A stretch of DNA of 64,000 nucleotides from Rana temporaria (lineage: Eukaryota > Chordata > Amphibia > Anura > Ranidae). The position numbers and the translations under genes were made by a program. The notes below the pieces were generated by a model. That model did no database searches. It was not told the origin of the DNA and worked only from the letters and a program-made list of their open reading frames with translations. Position 1 is the stretch's first letter. Each line of letters starts with the position of its first letter. The stretch is taken from positions 125,320,140 to 125,384,139 of the forward strand of contig NC_053500.1 in assembly GCF_905171775.1 (NCBI RefSeq). Direction: 5' to 3'. Positions 55,632-64,000 of the stretch are shown here, in pieces.

Positions 55632-56775
55632 CCTTATGCCGCGTACACACGATCGGATTTTCCGTCGGAAAAAATGTGCATGTTTTTTCCGACGGAATTC
55701 CGCTCAAACTTGGCACACAAAAGTTCTCTGAACTTTCGACCGTCAAGAATGCGGTGACGTAGAACACTGCGTCAAGCCGAGAAAATGAAGTTCAATGCTT
55801 CCGAGCATGCGTTGAATTGTTTCCGAGCATGTGTAGGATTTTTGCGCGTCGGAATTGTTACAGCGATCGGATTTTCCGATAGGAATTTTTTCCAGTCTGA
55901 AAATTTGAGAACCAGCTCTATGGCCCAGATTCACAAAGCACTTACGCCGACGTATAACACGTTACGCCGACGTAAGTGCCAATGTGCGCCGGCGTATGTG
56001 TGCGGCAGACCCACGAACCAACATGCGCCTAAAAACAGGCTACACCCCGCCGACGTAGCTTGCACACGCCGGCGTAGGGTGGGCGCACATATGGGCTGGG
56101 CGCATGGTGCCGCTCCCATTGATTAGTCATTCAAACATGCAAATGAGGGAAATACGCCGATTCACGAACGTGCGTGTGCCCGGCGCATGCTACGCGAGAT
56201 GCGCGTAAGTTGTACGTCCGGTGTAAAGTTATTCCCCATAAATCACGTGCAACCCGGCAACAGACAAGCACAGGTCTGCACCAGGGAACACAAGCCGGCG
56301 TATTGTGCGTTGGACGTGTGTCTGGCTGGGCGTACGTTATGTTCACGGCGTACGCGGTGATCCGGCGTAGATTAGGCAGTTGTGCCGGCGTGGTTGTGAG
56401 CAGGCGCAGGGGGGTGCTGTGCATGCGTCCACGTCACGGCGCATGCGCAGTTTGTGATACGTACCTGTCTGGCGCTCGGCCCATCATTTGCATTGGGTCA
56501 CGCCCACTTCCACCTACGCTGGCGCAGCGTTGGGAGCACTGGCTTGCTGAATGCAATGCTTGCCTCTCCGCGCTACGTTGGCGTGGCGTACGGTGTTTGC
56601 TCTACGGCGGCGTAATGTGCGCCTTGCTCTCTGTGAATCTGGGCCTTAATCTTTTGTTGGCGGAAATTCCGACAGCAAATGTCCGATGGAGCATACCCAC
56701 GGTCGGAATTTCCGTCCAAAAGCTCACATCGGACTTTTCTTGTCGGAATTTCCGATCTTGTGTACCGGGCATCAG
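55632..56775. mobile_element. Type 1 element interrupted by a type 2 element, second case
   Basis: Type 1 starts ATGCCGCGTACACACGATCG and ends near 56770. The type 2 insert, about 55921-56645, has termini TGGCCCAGATTCAC and GTGAATCTGGGCC. The join AACCAGCTCTA / TTAATCTTTTGTTGG compares with the unbroken AACCATCTCTCAATCTTTTG near 10830. The target duplication looks like TA or TTA. Confidence 0.75.
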
Positions 56776-56893
56776 TGCGATTTATTCTGCCTCAGTGAAT
56801 CAGGAGTTATTTGTGGATTATTTTATTAGTTTATCTTTTTTTCTTCTGCTGAAGACCAACACAGTCATATAAGTGTGATTTCTATCCTTACAG

Positions 56894-57054
56894 AACAGGC
56901 CATACCTCTGCAGATCCTCTATGAGAAATACGGCAGCAGTATGAAAGACGGCAATCTCATCAAACTGATGGCTCTTCTTCAGGATCTTTCCAATAACGAT
57001 ACGATCCTTGCCATGAGGGACATTCATGTCAAGAACCCAGACATCAAAGTGCGG
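56894..57054 (+). CDS. TGM2: TGM2-like exon 11: first C-terminal beta-barrel, end
   Basis: This 161-nt exon (phase 1 to 0) encodes EQAIPLQILYEKYGSSM through ILAMRDIHVKNPDIKVR, equal to human TG2 539-592. The acceptor is ATCCTTACAG and the donor is CGG/GTGAGT. The Arg of AMRDIH aligns with Arg580, the residue most important for GTP and GDP binding in human TG2, and is conserved. Tyr583 aligns with His. The next exon, which should begin the second barrel with an (I)LGEP-like motif, is not found in the remaining 6.9 kb, so intron 11 runs past the window edge. Confidence 0.95.
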
Positions 57055-57252
57055 GTGAGTGTGATCTACCTAAATACCTACCTACCCCCTTCATAAGAGC
57101 CCAACAGGTGTAGGATCCCGGCATGGTTTGTGAGGCACACTGACCCATATTTATGTGTGACCCGGTCTACCACTATATGACCCGTCATAGTGGCTGAATT
57201 CTGTGATGGGGCTGCAATGTAGAATGTTGACTTCAATGGTTAAATACACATA
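57055..57252. other. Start of intron 11, nothing recognised
   Basis: Begins at the donor GTGAGT. No further exon is seen. Confidence 0.4.
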
Positions 57253-57309
57253 CACATACACTATATTACCAAAGGTTTTGGGACACCTGCCTTTACACGC
57301 ACATGAACC
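57253..57309. repeat. Tc1-like terminus fragment
   Basis: ACACTATATTACCAAAGG then TTTTGGGACACCTGCC is the start of another widespread Tc1 family. Cut off by the next element. Confidence 0.65.
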
Positions 57310-58728
57310 TACCTAATATACTCGAGTATAAGCCGACCTGTATATAAGCCGAGGCACCTAAATTTACCAAAAAACAATGGGAAAACATATTGACTCAAGT
57401 ATAAGCCTAGGGTGGGAAAATGCAGCAGCTATTGAATAAACAATGCCCAGTTGCAGCCTCACTGTGCCCAGTTGCAGCCTCACTGTGCCCAGTTGCAGTC
57501 TCACTGTGCCCAGTTGCAGTCTCACTGTGCCCAGTTGCAGTCTCTCATTGTGCCCATATTCAGCCGTACCTTTCATTAGTAAAACAGCGTGTGTCTTCTG
57601 CTGTATAATCCAGTCTGTTTGGCCGTCCATTGTAAGAAAGCCCCGCCTCCTCCTCGTCCGTTCGTGATAGAGGAACACTGATACGATCCTGGGAAACTGT
57701 ATCAGTGTCCCACCTATCACAGACGAGGAGGAGGCTGGGCTTTCTTACAATGGACGGCCAAACAGACTGGGTTACACAGCGACAGACACACGCTGTTTTA
57801 CTAATGAAAAGTAGGGCTGCATATGGATTACACAGCGGCAGACACACGCTGTTTTACTAATGAAAGGTACGGCTGCATATGGATTACACAGCGGCAGCCA
57901 CACGCTGTTTTACTAATGAAAGGTACGGCTGCATATGGATTACACAGCGGCAGCCACACGCTGTTTTACTAATGAAAGGTAGGGCTGCATATGGATTACA
58001 CAGCGGCAGACACACGCTGTTTTACTAATGAAAGGTACGGCTGCATATGGATTACACAGCGGCAGACACACGCTGTTTTACTAATGAAAAGTAGGGCTGC
58101 ATATGGATTACACAGCGGCAGACACACGCTGTTTTACTAATGAAAAGTAGGGCTGCATATGGATTACACAGCGGCAGACACACGCTGTTTTACTAATGAA
58201 AGGTACGGCTGCATATGGATTACACAGCGGCAGCCACACGCTGTTTTACTAATGAAAGGTACGGCTGCATATGGATTACACAGCGGCAGCCACACGCTGT
58301 TTTACTAATGAAAGGTAGGGCTGCATATGGATTACACAGCGGCAGACACACGCTGTTTTACTAATGAAAAGTAGGGCTGCATATGGATTACACAGCGGCA
58401 GACACACGCTGTTTTACTAATGAAAGGTACGGCTGCATATGGATTACACAGCGGCAGCCACACGCTGTTTTACTAATGAAAGGTACGGCTGCATATGGAT
58501 TACACAGCGGCAGCCACACGCTGTTTTACTAATGAAAGGTAGGGCTGCATATGGATTACACAGCGGCAGACACACGCTGTTTTACTAATGAAAGGTACGG
58601 CTGCATATGGATTACACAGCGGCAGACACACGCTGTTTTACTGCTGACTCAAGTATAATTTGAAGGGGTAGTTTTTCAGCCTAAAAAATGGGCTGAAAAA
58701 CTTGGCTTATACTCGAGTATATATGGTA
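57310..58728. mobile_element. ACTCGAGTATAAGCC inverted-repeat element with internal arrays
   Basis: Left terminus ATATACTCGAGTATAAGCC and right terminus GGCTTATACTCGAGTATAT. Inside: five units of CCCAGTTGCAGTCTCACTGTG (57448-57550), a hairpin pairing GGCCGTCCATTGTAAGAAAG (57620) with its complement near 57745, and a 56-bp minisatellite. Non-coding. Confidence 0.8.
57769..58643. repeat. 56-bp minisatellite, about 15.6 units, ordered variants
   Basis: The unit contains GATTACACAGCGGCAGACAC, ACGCTGTTTTACTAATGAAA and GGTACGGCTGCATAT. Two variable sites (GCAGACAC/GCAGCCAC and AAAGTAGGG/AGGTACGG/AGGTAGGG) define four unit types that follow one another in a repeated order. Confidence 0.93.
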
Positions 58729-59159
58729 TCTGCTTTTTTTTTTAGCATGCAGGGGTCATTCATAGACCCCCTGCATGCTTCTAGTAGGGTGACACCTCCT
58801 TGCTGATCTTATGGCTATGGAGCTTCCTGTGCCACCGCCCCAGCTTGAACTATAAATATATCTTCACAACTAATACTGCTGTAAAAGTACAAGTATGCTT
58901 TATTGTATTACTTTGTGCTATTTTTTATTTGTATGACATTCCACAAGAGCAAACATTTACACTTAGCTTTATATGTTTGTTTTATTTTTTTATTATAGAG
59001 CTTTTAGTTTTATTAGGCTTCATTTCCATGGACGTTTTTACAGCCACTTTCTTTAGCTATTTTTACAGCTTAAAAACGCCTGTCCATAAAAAAGTGAACA
59101 GCAGGCGCCATGCTGGGCGTTCGCTGTTCACTCAGCTGTGTGTTAGCAAAGCTAACACT
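58729..59159. other. Intron 11 DNA, mostly unrecognised
   Basis: A short palindrome GCATGCAGGGGTC/GACCCCCTGCATGC at 58745-58777. No exon. Confidence 0.45.
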
Positions 59160-59905
59160 GAATCCGCCTCACAGCCAATCAGGTTGCCGGGTCTGTTACC
59201 GGTCACCTGATTGGCTGAAACGTCAGGTGCTGTGATTGGACGCCTGAGGGAGGACAGAAGAAGACATGGAGGACGTGCAGGAGACCGCCGCTGACCCGCT
59301 CCGAGACGGGTAAGTTCCGGGCAGTATCTAATGGAGCACAGTAGCGGCAATTGATGGGCACACTGGCAGCATCTGATGGGGCACAGTATCGGCAATTATT
59401 CGGAACACTGGCAGCATCTGTTGGTGCACAGTAGTGGCAATTGATCGGCACACTGGCAGCATTTGATGGGGCACAGTAGCGGCAATTGATGGGCACACTG
59501 GCAGCATTTGATGGGGCACAGTAGTGACAATTAATGGGCACACTGGCAGCATCTGATGGGGCACATTAGCGGCAATTGATCGGCACACTGGCGACATTTG
59601 ATGGGGCACAGTAGTGGCAAATGATGGGCACACTGGCAGCATTTGATGGGGCACAGTAGCGGCAAATGATGGGCACACTGGCAACATTTGAGGGGGAACA
59701 GTAGCGGCAATTGATGGGTACAGTGTCAGCAATTGATGGGTACAGTAGTTGCGTTTGATGGCACAGTGGCAGCAATTTATGGGTACAGTGGCTGCGTTTG
59801 ATGCCACAGTAACTGCACTTGATGGGCACAGTGGCTGCAAATGATGATTTTTTTTTTTTCAGTTTGCACCCCCCAAAAAAATTCAAACACCAGTCGCCAC
59901 TAATT
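59160..59905 (+). mobile_element. VNTR composite repeat with splice-site-like ends, copy 2
   Basis: Same order as 52500-53440: CACCTGATTGGCTGAAACGT, ATG at 59266 opening MEDVQETAADPLRDG, GTAAGT at 59310, an alternating 45-bp array (GGGGCACAGTAGCGGCAATT with GGGCACACTGGCAGCATTTG), poly-T then CAG at 59860-59862, and CCCAAAAAAATTCAAACACC. Confidence 0.65.
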
Positions 59906-60665
59906 AAAGCTATGGGTGCAAAAAAAGTGAGTGTACTTACCCTTTAATAAAGCTCTGCTGAGTACCTACCATATGTATCTAATCAGACCTTCTTACATAA
60001 CTGAGACAAAATCCAGTATAAATCTACTGGGTAGGTAGCTGGTGGCCAGTGAGTAGTTATGTGAAGGACACAGTCCAGTAATGTACTTCAGCGTGTACTG
60101 TGTAGTTTCTGGTTGATGAAATGTCAGAACCTTTTGGCCTTACTGGGCAGTTGGGTTTCCTTTTCAGAGGAGACATGAATAATACATGAGCTCCAATGTG
60201 TTCAGAGGCCTCCTGCTCACTCATTACATCACCTGCCAGTGTAACTGACCCAAATCAAGCCGAGTAGATTGTCAGCAGGGAGCCAATTGAGCAAGTTCCA
60301 AAGTTTTGTTGAGTAAACTCGACAGATCCATGTAACTGTGGTATTGCCTCATTTCTCACACTGGTTCCCTGAGAACTAATGACACGTGTAATACTGAGGC
60401 AGAAGGTTATTTAAATAATGATTCAGCATGTGTGAAGCTTCACGCTGGCAAATGGCTAAAATAAAGCTGAAATACAGATATATGAGCTTTTTGTTTTTTT
60501 TTATCTGTCAAAGAACTTGTAATGTGTTTGCAACCAGTCCTGAGATTTACACAGTCCTACCAGATAGCAAAGCCAGGCCGGTGACATTTCTCTTCTGCAA
60601 TTCAGCAAAATAGCAGGGTGACCTCCTTGCCCCACCCCCTCCAGGACTGCTGGGAGTATGGATAC
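59906..60665. other. Intron 11 DNA, nothing recognised
   Basis: No exon equivalent to TGM2 exon 12 was found by reading all three + frames. Confidence 0.4.
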
Positions 60666-61075
60666 ATTAGGGCTTTTTAAACCCCGGTGATCTGCCGAGC
60701 TGGTTCCAGCTATCGTGGAAGTTCCTGCGCAGGCGCAATCTGATCTGCCGAGATGGTTCCGGCTAACGGGAAAGTTCCTTCAAGGACTGCGCAGGCGCAA
60801 ACTTGCCGACGGAAATCTCCGAACCTCGGCCGGCATCCAGGGCGACGTGGATTTCGAGGTAAGTGGCTCGCTCGGCCTCCTGGCTCTTTTTTGAACATCC
60901 TCCAATCCACGGGGATGTTAAAGAATGAGCCTGGATGCCGGGCGAGGTTCGGAGATTTCCGTCGGCAAGTTTGCGCCTGCGCAGTCCTTGAAGGAACTTC
61001 CCCGTTAAGGGAACCTTTAGGACAAGTCATCGGCAGTAATGCTTTCCGCCCTCTGAACAGTGGTCTGCAGTAGAT
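60666..61075. mobile_element. Long palindrome around GGCGACGTGGATTTCG
   Basis: Left arm TTCAAGGACTGCGCAGGCGC, GACGGAAATCTCCGAACCTC (60778-60830). The right arm carries the complement at about 60945-61005. A direct repeat GATCTGCCGAGCTGGTTCC / GATCTGCCGAGATGGTTCC precedes it. Class unknown. Confidence 0.65.
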
Positions 61076-61169
61076 TGCTTTTTGGGTGGTGGTGTACAAG
61101 TGGCTGGTAGATGTTCAGGAGGTGCTGGTAGATGTTCATTTCTTTGCTTGCCCTACAGTAATTTTTCAT

Positions 61170-61392
61170 TAACCACTTAAGACCCAGACCTTAATGCAGG
61201 TAAAAGACCTGCCCAGTTTTTGCGATTCGGCACTGCGACGCTTTAACTGACAATTGCGCGGTCGTGCGACGTGGCTCCCAAACACAATTGGCGCCTTTTT
61301 TTTCGCACAAATCGAGATTTCTTTTGGTGGTATTTGATCACCTCTGCGGTTTTTATTTTTTGCGCTATAAACAAAAATAGAGCGACAAAGTA
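61170..61392. repeat. AACCACTTAAGACC repeat copy
   Basis: AACCACTTAAGACCCAGACC, GCGCGGTCGTGCGACGTGG and CTTTTGGTGGTATTTGATC. Confidence 0.7.
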
Positions 61393-61752
61393 GGATCCTT
61401 GTCCTTACCATCCGACTTTTGACATCCGACATGTGATTACAGCAGCAGTAAAAGGAATTTATCTCACACTGGGATTGTTTTGATTGGTCAAAGGACAAGT
61501 CAGACTATCACAAAGTCGGATCAAAGTAGTATCCAGTTCATTCAAGTTGGATGGATGTCGGACCAATGTAGGACCGATGTCGCAGAGCAAAGTAGGATGA
61601 AAGTCGTATGACTGTCGTGTTGTATCAGTGTGAACCCCGCCTAAAGGGACGAGGTGGCAACCCTCCCACCATCCAGCCGCCAGTGTGGAAGAGGCCTAAG
61701 AGGATGCTAGGGAAGACTTTATGGAGATCCTGGGGAAAGGGGGGTACTTCAA
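61393..61752. other. Intron 11 DNA, local repeats of AAAGTAGGAT/AAAGTCGGAT type
   Basis: Several short CAAAGTAGGATC and CAAAGTCGGATC phrases with partial inversion. Ends with GTGTGAACCCCGCCTAAAGG, a MITE-like terminus. Confidence 0.4.
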
Positions 61753-62566
61753 ATAGATCTGTAGGTGAAATGACAATCCTTCACCAACACCACAGCAAAC
61801 TGGGCCTCTTACCCTTAGGAGTGGACCACTATATTATAGGTCAGGGGTGCCCAACCTTTTGAAGAGCAAGGGCCACTTAAGCGACTTGGTAACCGGTCGT
61901 CGGCCCTATAGAGTCCACTCTACTCTCAGCACACCAAACTCGTAAGTAATAGAAGTCTATGGCTCAGTGCAGGTAACCCACATGTGCACTTCTCTGAGAA
62001 GGCGGTCGTGGGCCACATCAGAGGGCTCCGTGGACCACTGGTTGGGCACCCCTGTTATAGGTGGTCTAGTAGCTCTCAAAGACTCATCAGCCTTGCTCCT
62101 GTTCATCATAGACTGCACAAAATGCTTCCTCTTTGAGCATCTTTCCACAGGTTAGATGTGCCAGAGTGAGAACAAAGACTGTCTCATAGTTTAGTTGGGT
62201 ATTAAAACGTTTGAGTTATACTCACACATTAGCAGTAATATACAAGCATGTCATGTACAATTTTCTAGAAGTTTCCAACCAGCAAGGTGGTCGCGGTCCA
62301 CAAGTGCAACACCGTCATGAATCCAGGCAGCACCCGATGCGTTTTGTCATACCAGACGTCATCAGGGGCACCTGTGGGGAGATGCTCTCAGAGGGGACAG
62401 CATGATTTGAACCATTTTGTGGAGTCTATGGTAAACAGGAGCAAGGCTAATGAGTGTTTGAGCCCAACTAGACCACCTATAATTTAGTGGTCCACCCCTA
62501 GGAGTAAGAGGCCCGGTTTGCTGTGGTGTTGGTGGAGGATTGTCATTTTACCTGCAGATCTATCTC
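61753..62566. mobile_element. Inverted-repeat element with hAT insertion in the left arm
   Basis: Left arm 61753-62135 (AGATCTGTAGGTGAAATGAC, CCACAGCAAACTGGGCCTCT) pairs with right arm 62412-62566 (AGAGGCCCGGTTTGCTGTGG, GTCATTTTACCTGCAGATCT). Only the left arm contains 61842-62054. The loop region holds TTTTGTCATACCAGACGTC. Confidence 0.8.
61842..62054. mobile_element. hAT-like MITE, 213 bp, target duplication TTATAGGT
   Basis: Termini CAGGGGTGCCCAACC and the perfect complement, flanked by TTATAGGT at 61834-61841 and 62055-62062. The opposite arm near 62465-62490 keeps the unoccupied sequence (complement of CACTAAATTATAGGTGGTC). Confidence 0.9.
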
Positions 62567-63000
62567 CGTTGCACACCTTAGGTGCTCCCTGGGAATTTGC
62601 GATTTTATTTCTGAATAGGACTTTTATTAGCACTGAATTCTCTTATTTTGATGCTTTTTACCCTCAATTTATGTTAGCTGCTGTCCTCTGTTAAAAAAAA
62701 AAAACAAGCGCAGTGAAGTTTTTATTTATACACTGTATGTATTCTAAATGTCAAACGGAATTACTGTAGATATTGTTCAAGTCAAATGTTCTGTCTGCAA
62801 TGCACCTGTGTTATTCCCTGGAAATGATCCTAGATTAACAGTTCTTACTCAGAGATTCTGGCTTGTAAAAAATATTCAGATGTAACATTTCGTTCCGCAG
62901 TGAATTGCTTCCATAATGCACCAACTCAGTATGAGTTAAAGGAAACATGTTCTGATCCAAACATTATTACTTTCACTGATGTCTGTCTGTAAAGGTGCTA
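62567..63000. other. Intron 11 DNA, nothing recognised
   Basis: Poly-A near 62692. No exon. Confidence 0.35.
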
Positions 63001-63483
63001 CCGTGTTTCCCCGAAAATAAGCTTGGGTCTTATATTAATTTTGGCAACAAAAGTCAGAGTAGGGCTTATTTTCCGGGTAGGTCTTACCATGTAATGTGCT
63101 GTCTTCTCTCCCCCTCTCTCTCCCTGCCTGACAGGAATCCCCAGTGTGAACTGAGATAAAATGCTTGTAAAATCCTATAATCCACTCAGTACAGTAGTAT
63201 ATAATGCACAATGTGTGTGTTTCTGTAATATAATTGTGCCAAATACCATTGTTATAGCACCGCTCTGTGCTTCTGTGACTCTCCGGAGCTCTCTTCCCCG
63301 CAATTATATTACAGAAACACACACATTGTACATTACATACTACTGTAATAGAGTGGATTATAGGATTTTACAAGCATTTTAAACTAGGGCTTATTTTCGG
63401 GGTAGGGCTTGTATTGCAGCTCTCCTGGAAAATAACTCTAGGTCTTATTTTCAGGGTAGGTCTTATTTTCGGGGGAAACACAG
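63001..63483. mobile_element. TA-flanked GTGTTTCCCCGAAAATAAG palindromic element
   Basis: Termini CCGTGTTTCCCCGAAAATAA and its complement CGGGGGAAACACAG, with TA at 62999-63000 and 63484-63485. Arms also pair TGCTTGTAAAATCCTATAAT with ATTATAGGATTTTACAAGCA. The terminus is widespread in vertebrates. Confidence 0.8.
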
Positions 63484-63584
63484 TAGTTATTTGCCTTTCA
63501 TACGGATGCATTTAACTTTTCTGTAAGGAAAGTCAAACTCCTATACCTACTGTATAGATGGAAATTTTCTGTCACTTACCTAAA

Positions 63585-63740
63585 ATACATCGGAAATTCC
63601 GACCGTGTGTATGCCCCATCGGAGAAATTCCATCAGAGTTTAAATATAGAACATGTTCTATTTTACTCCGATGGAATTCGTCGGAATTCCGTTGAGCTTT
63701 TGGTCAGGCAAAATCCAGATCGTGCGTACGCGGCATTATC
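63585..63740. mobile_element. Short type 1 palindromic element
   Basis: GAAATTCCGACCGTGTGTAT and the terminus GTGCGTACGCGGCATTA, with AACATGTTCTATTTTACTCC in the centre. Confidence 0.6.
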
Positions 63741-64000
63741 CTTATTTTAATCATCTGAATTGTTTTAGTTTTATTCGTATTTTAGTCAACTAAAATCTCC
63801 AGTACCAAGGTTAATTTCGTAAACGGAGAAATTACCACTGGCCATGAGTCAGTGTTTAGATAAATCCATATTCTAGAGTCCACTCGCTTTGGTTAAGCAG
63901 TTGTCTTGAAAGGGCCTAAAGATGGTCATACATTATACCATTTTCTTGTTCAATTTCCTTTAAATTGACCTCCTACTATGTAATGAAGAGGCTGCCTGAT
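63741..64000. other. Window end, intron 11
   Basis: No exon or repeat recognised. Confidence 0.4.

Larger units (their letters stand above)
5735..57054 (+). other. TGM2: TGM2-like transglutaminase gene body, exons 2-11 (gene continues beyond both window edges)
   Basis: Transglutaminase 2 is a calcium-dependent enzyme that crosslinks protein glutamine side chains to lysines or polyamines. In mammals it also binds GTP and acts in the cytosol, at membranes and in the extracellular matrix. Ten exons on the + strand reproduce the TG2 exon order, phases and lengths. Exons 2-6 and 8 (180, 243, 119, 129, 178 and 104 nt) and exon 11 (161 nt) match the human coding layout. The spliced reading frame is open from about human residue 4 to about residue 590. 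Introns are 9389, 2373, 11450, 745, 1491, 1490, 2691, 9455, 10461 and at least 6946 bp. Closest recalled match is TGM2 rather than TGM1, TGM3 or F13A1, because of the Cys230-type and vicinal CC motifs. A TGM2-like paralogue cannot be excluded. Exon 1 and the terminal exons are not visible. Confidence 0.9.

Noticed and set aside
56174..56872. 232-codon frame on +
   Set aside because: Falls inside the type 2/type 1 palindromes at 55632-56775; composition-driven, with no protein motif.
57055..64000. Search for TGM2 exons 12 and 13
   Set aside because: No stretch with the expected LGEP-like start or second-barrel motifs was seen on +; the region is accounted for by repeats and unremarkable intron sequence.

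Overview
The window is vertebrate nuclear DNA, most likely from a frog and probably a ranid. Ten consecutive exons of a tissue-transglutaminase gene (TGM2-like) lie on the + strand. They are embedded in very large introns made mostly of DNA-transposon derivatives, minisatellites and microsatellites. The ranid assignment rests on several high-copy repeat families that I recognise from ranid frog genomes, such as units beginning AACCACTTAAGACC or TAATGCCGCGTACACACG. It is an inference, not a database result.

The gene: exons equivalent to human TGM2 exons 2-11 lie at 5735-5914, 15304-15546, 17920-18038, 29489-29617, 30363-30540, 32032-32167, 33658-33761, 36453-36692, 46148-46432 and 56894-57054. 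They total 1775 coding nucleotides (about 2.8% of the window). All junctions inside the window are GT-AG, every phase joins, and no frame is broken. The catalytic Cys, His and Asp, the transition-state Trp, the TG2-type redox cysteines and the calcium ligands are all present. Several residues of the guanine-nucleotide pocket differ from human TG2. Exon 1 (only about 10 coding bases in human) and exons 12-13 (the last part of the C-terminal beta-barrels) were not found here and probably lie upstream and downstream.

Layout: 1-5734 is intron 1 or upstream sequence and holds a three-level nest of TTAA-flanked palindromes plus a Tc1-like relic with several insertions. Intron 2 (5915-15303) holds a possible solo LTR, a second Tc1 relic and several palindromic elements. 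Intron 3 (15547-17919) and intron 4 (18039-29488) hold hAT-like elements with 8-bp target duplications, a strand-switching GTAT microsatellite and a 1.35-kb 32-bp minisatellite. Introns 5-8 are short (0.7-2.7 kb) but carry a G-rich VNTR element ending 26 bp before exon 8, and a hAT-like element with a matching empty site elsewhere in the window. Intron 9 (36693-46147) has a four-layer nest, a solo LTR, 1.36 kb of pure polypyrimidine and a third Tc1 relic. Intron 10 (46433-56893) and intron 11 (57055 onward) hold further nested elements and 27-bp, 32-bp, 22-bp and 56-bp arrays.

I found no evidence for a second host gene, RNA gene, CRISPR array or novel enzymatic system. The most informative content is the transposon stratigraphy, where opposite palindrome arms or paralogous copies act as built-in empty sites. 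On the gene side, the points of interest are the altered nucleotide-binding residues of the transglutaminase and a possible intron-10-retention isoform that would end inside a repeat.
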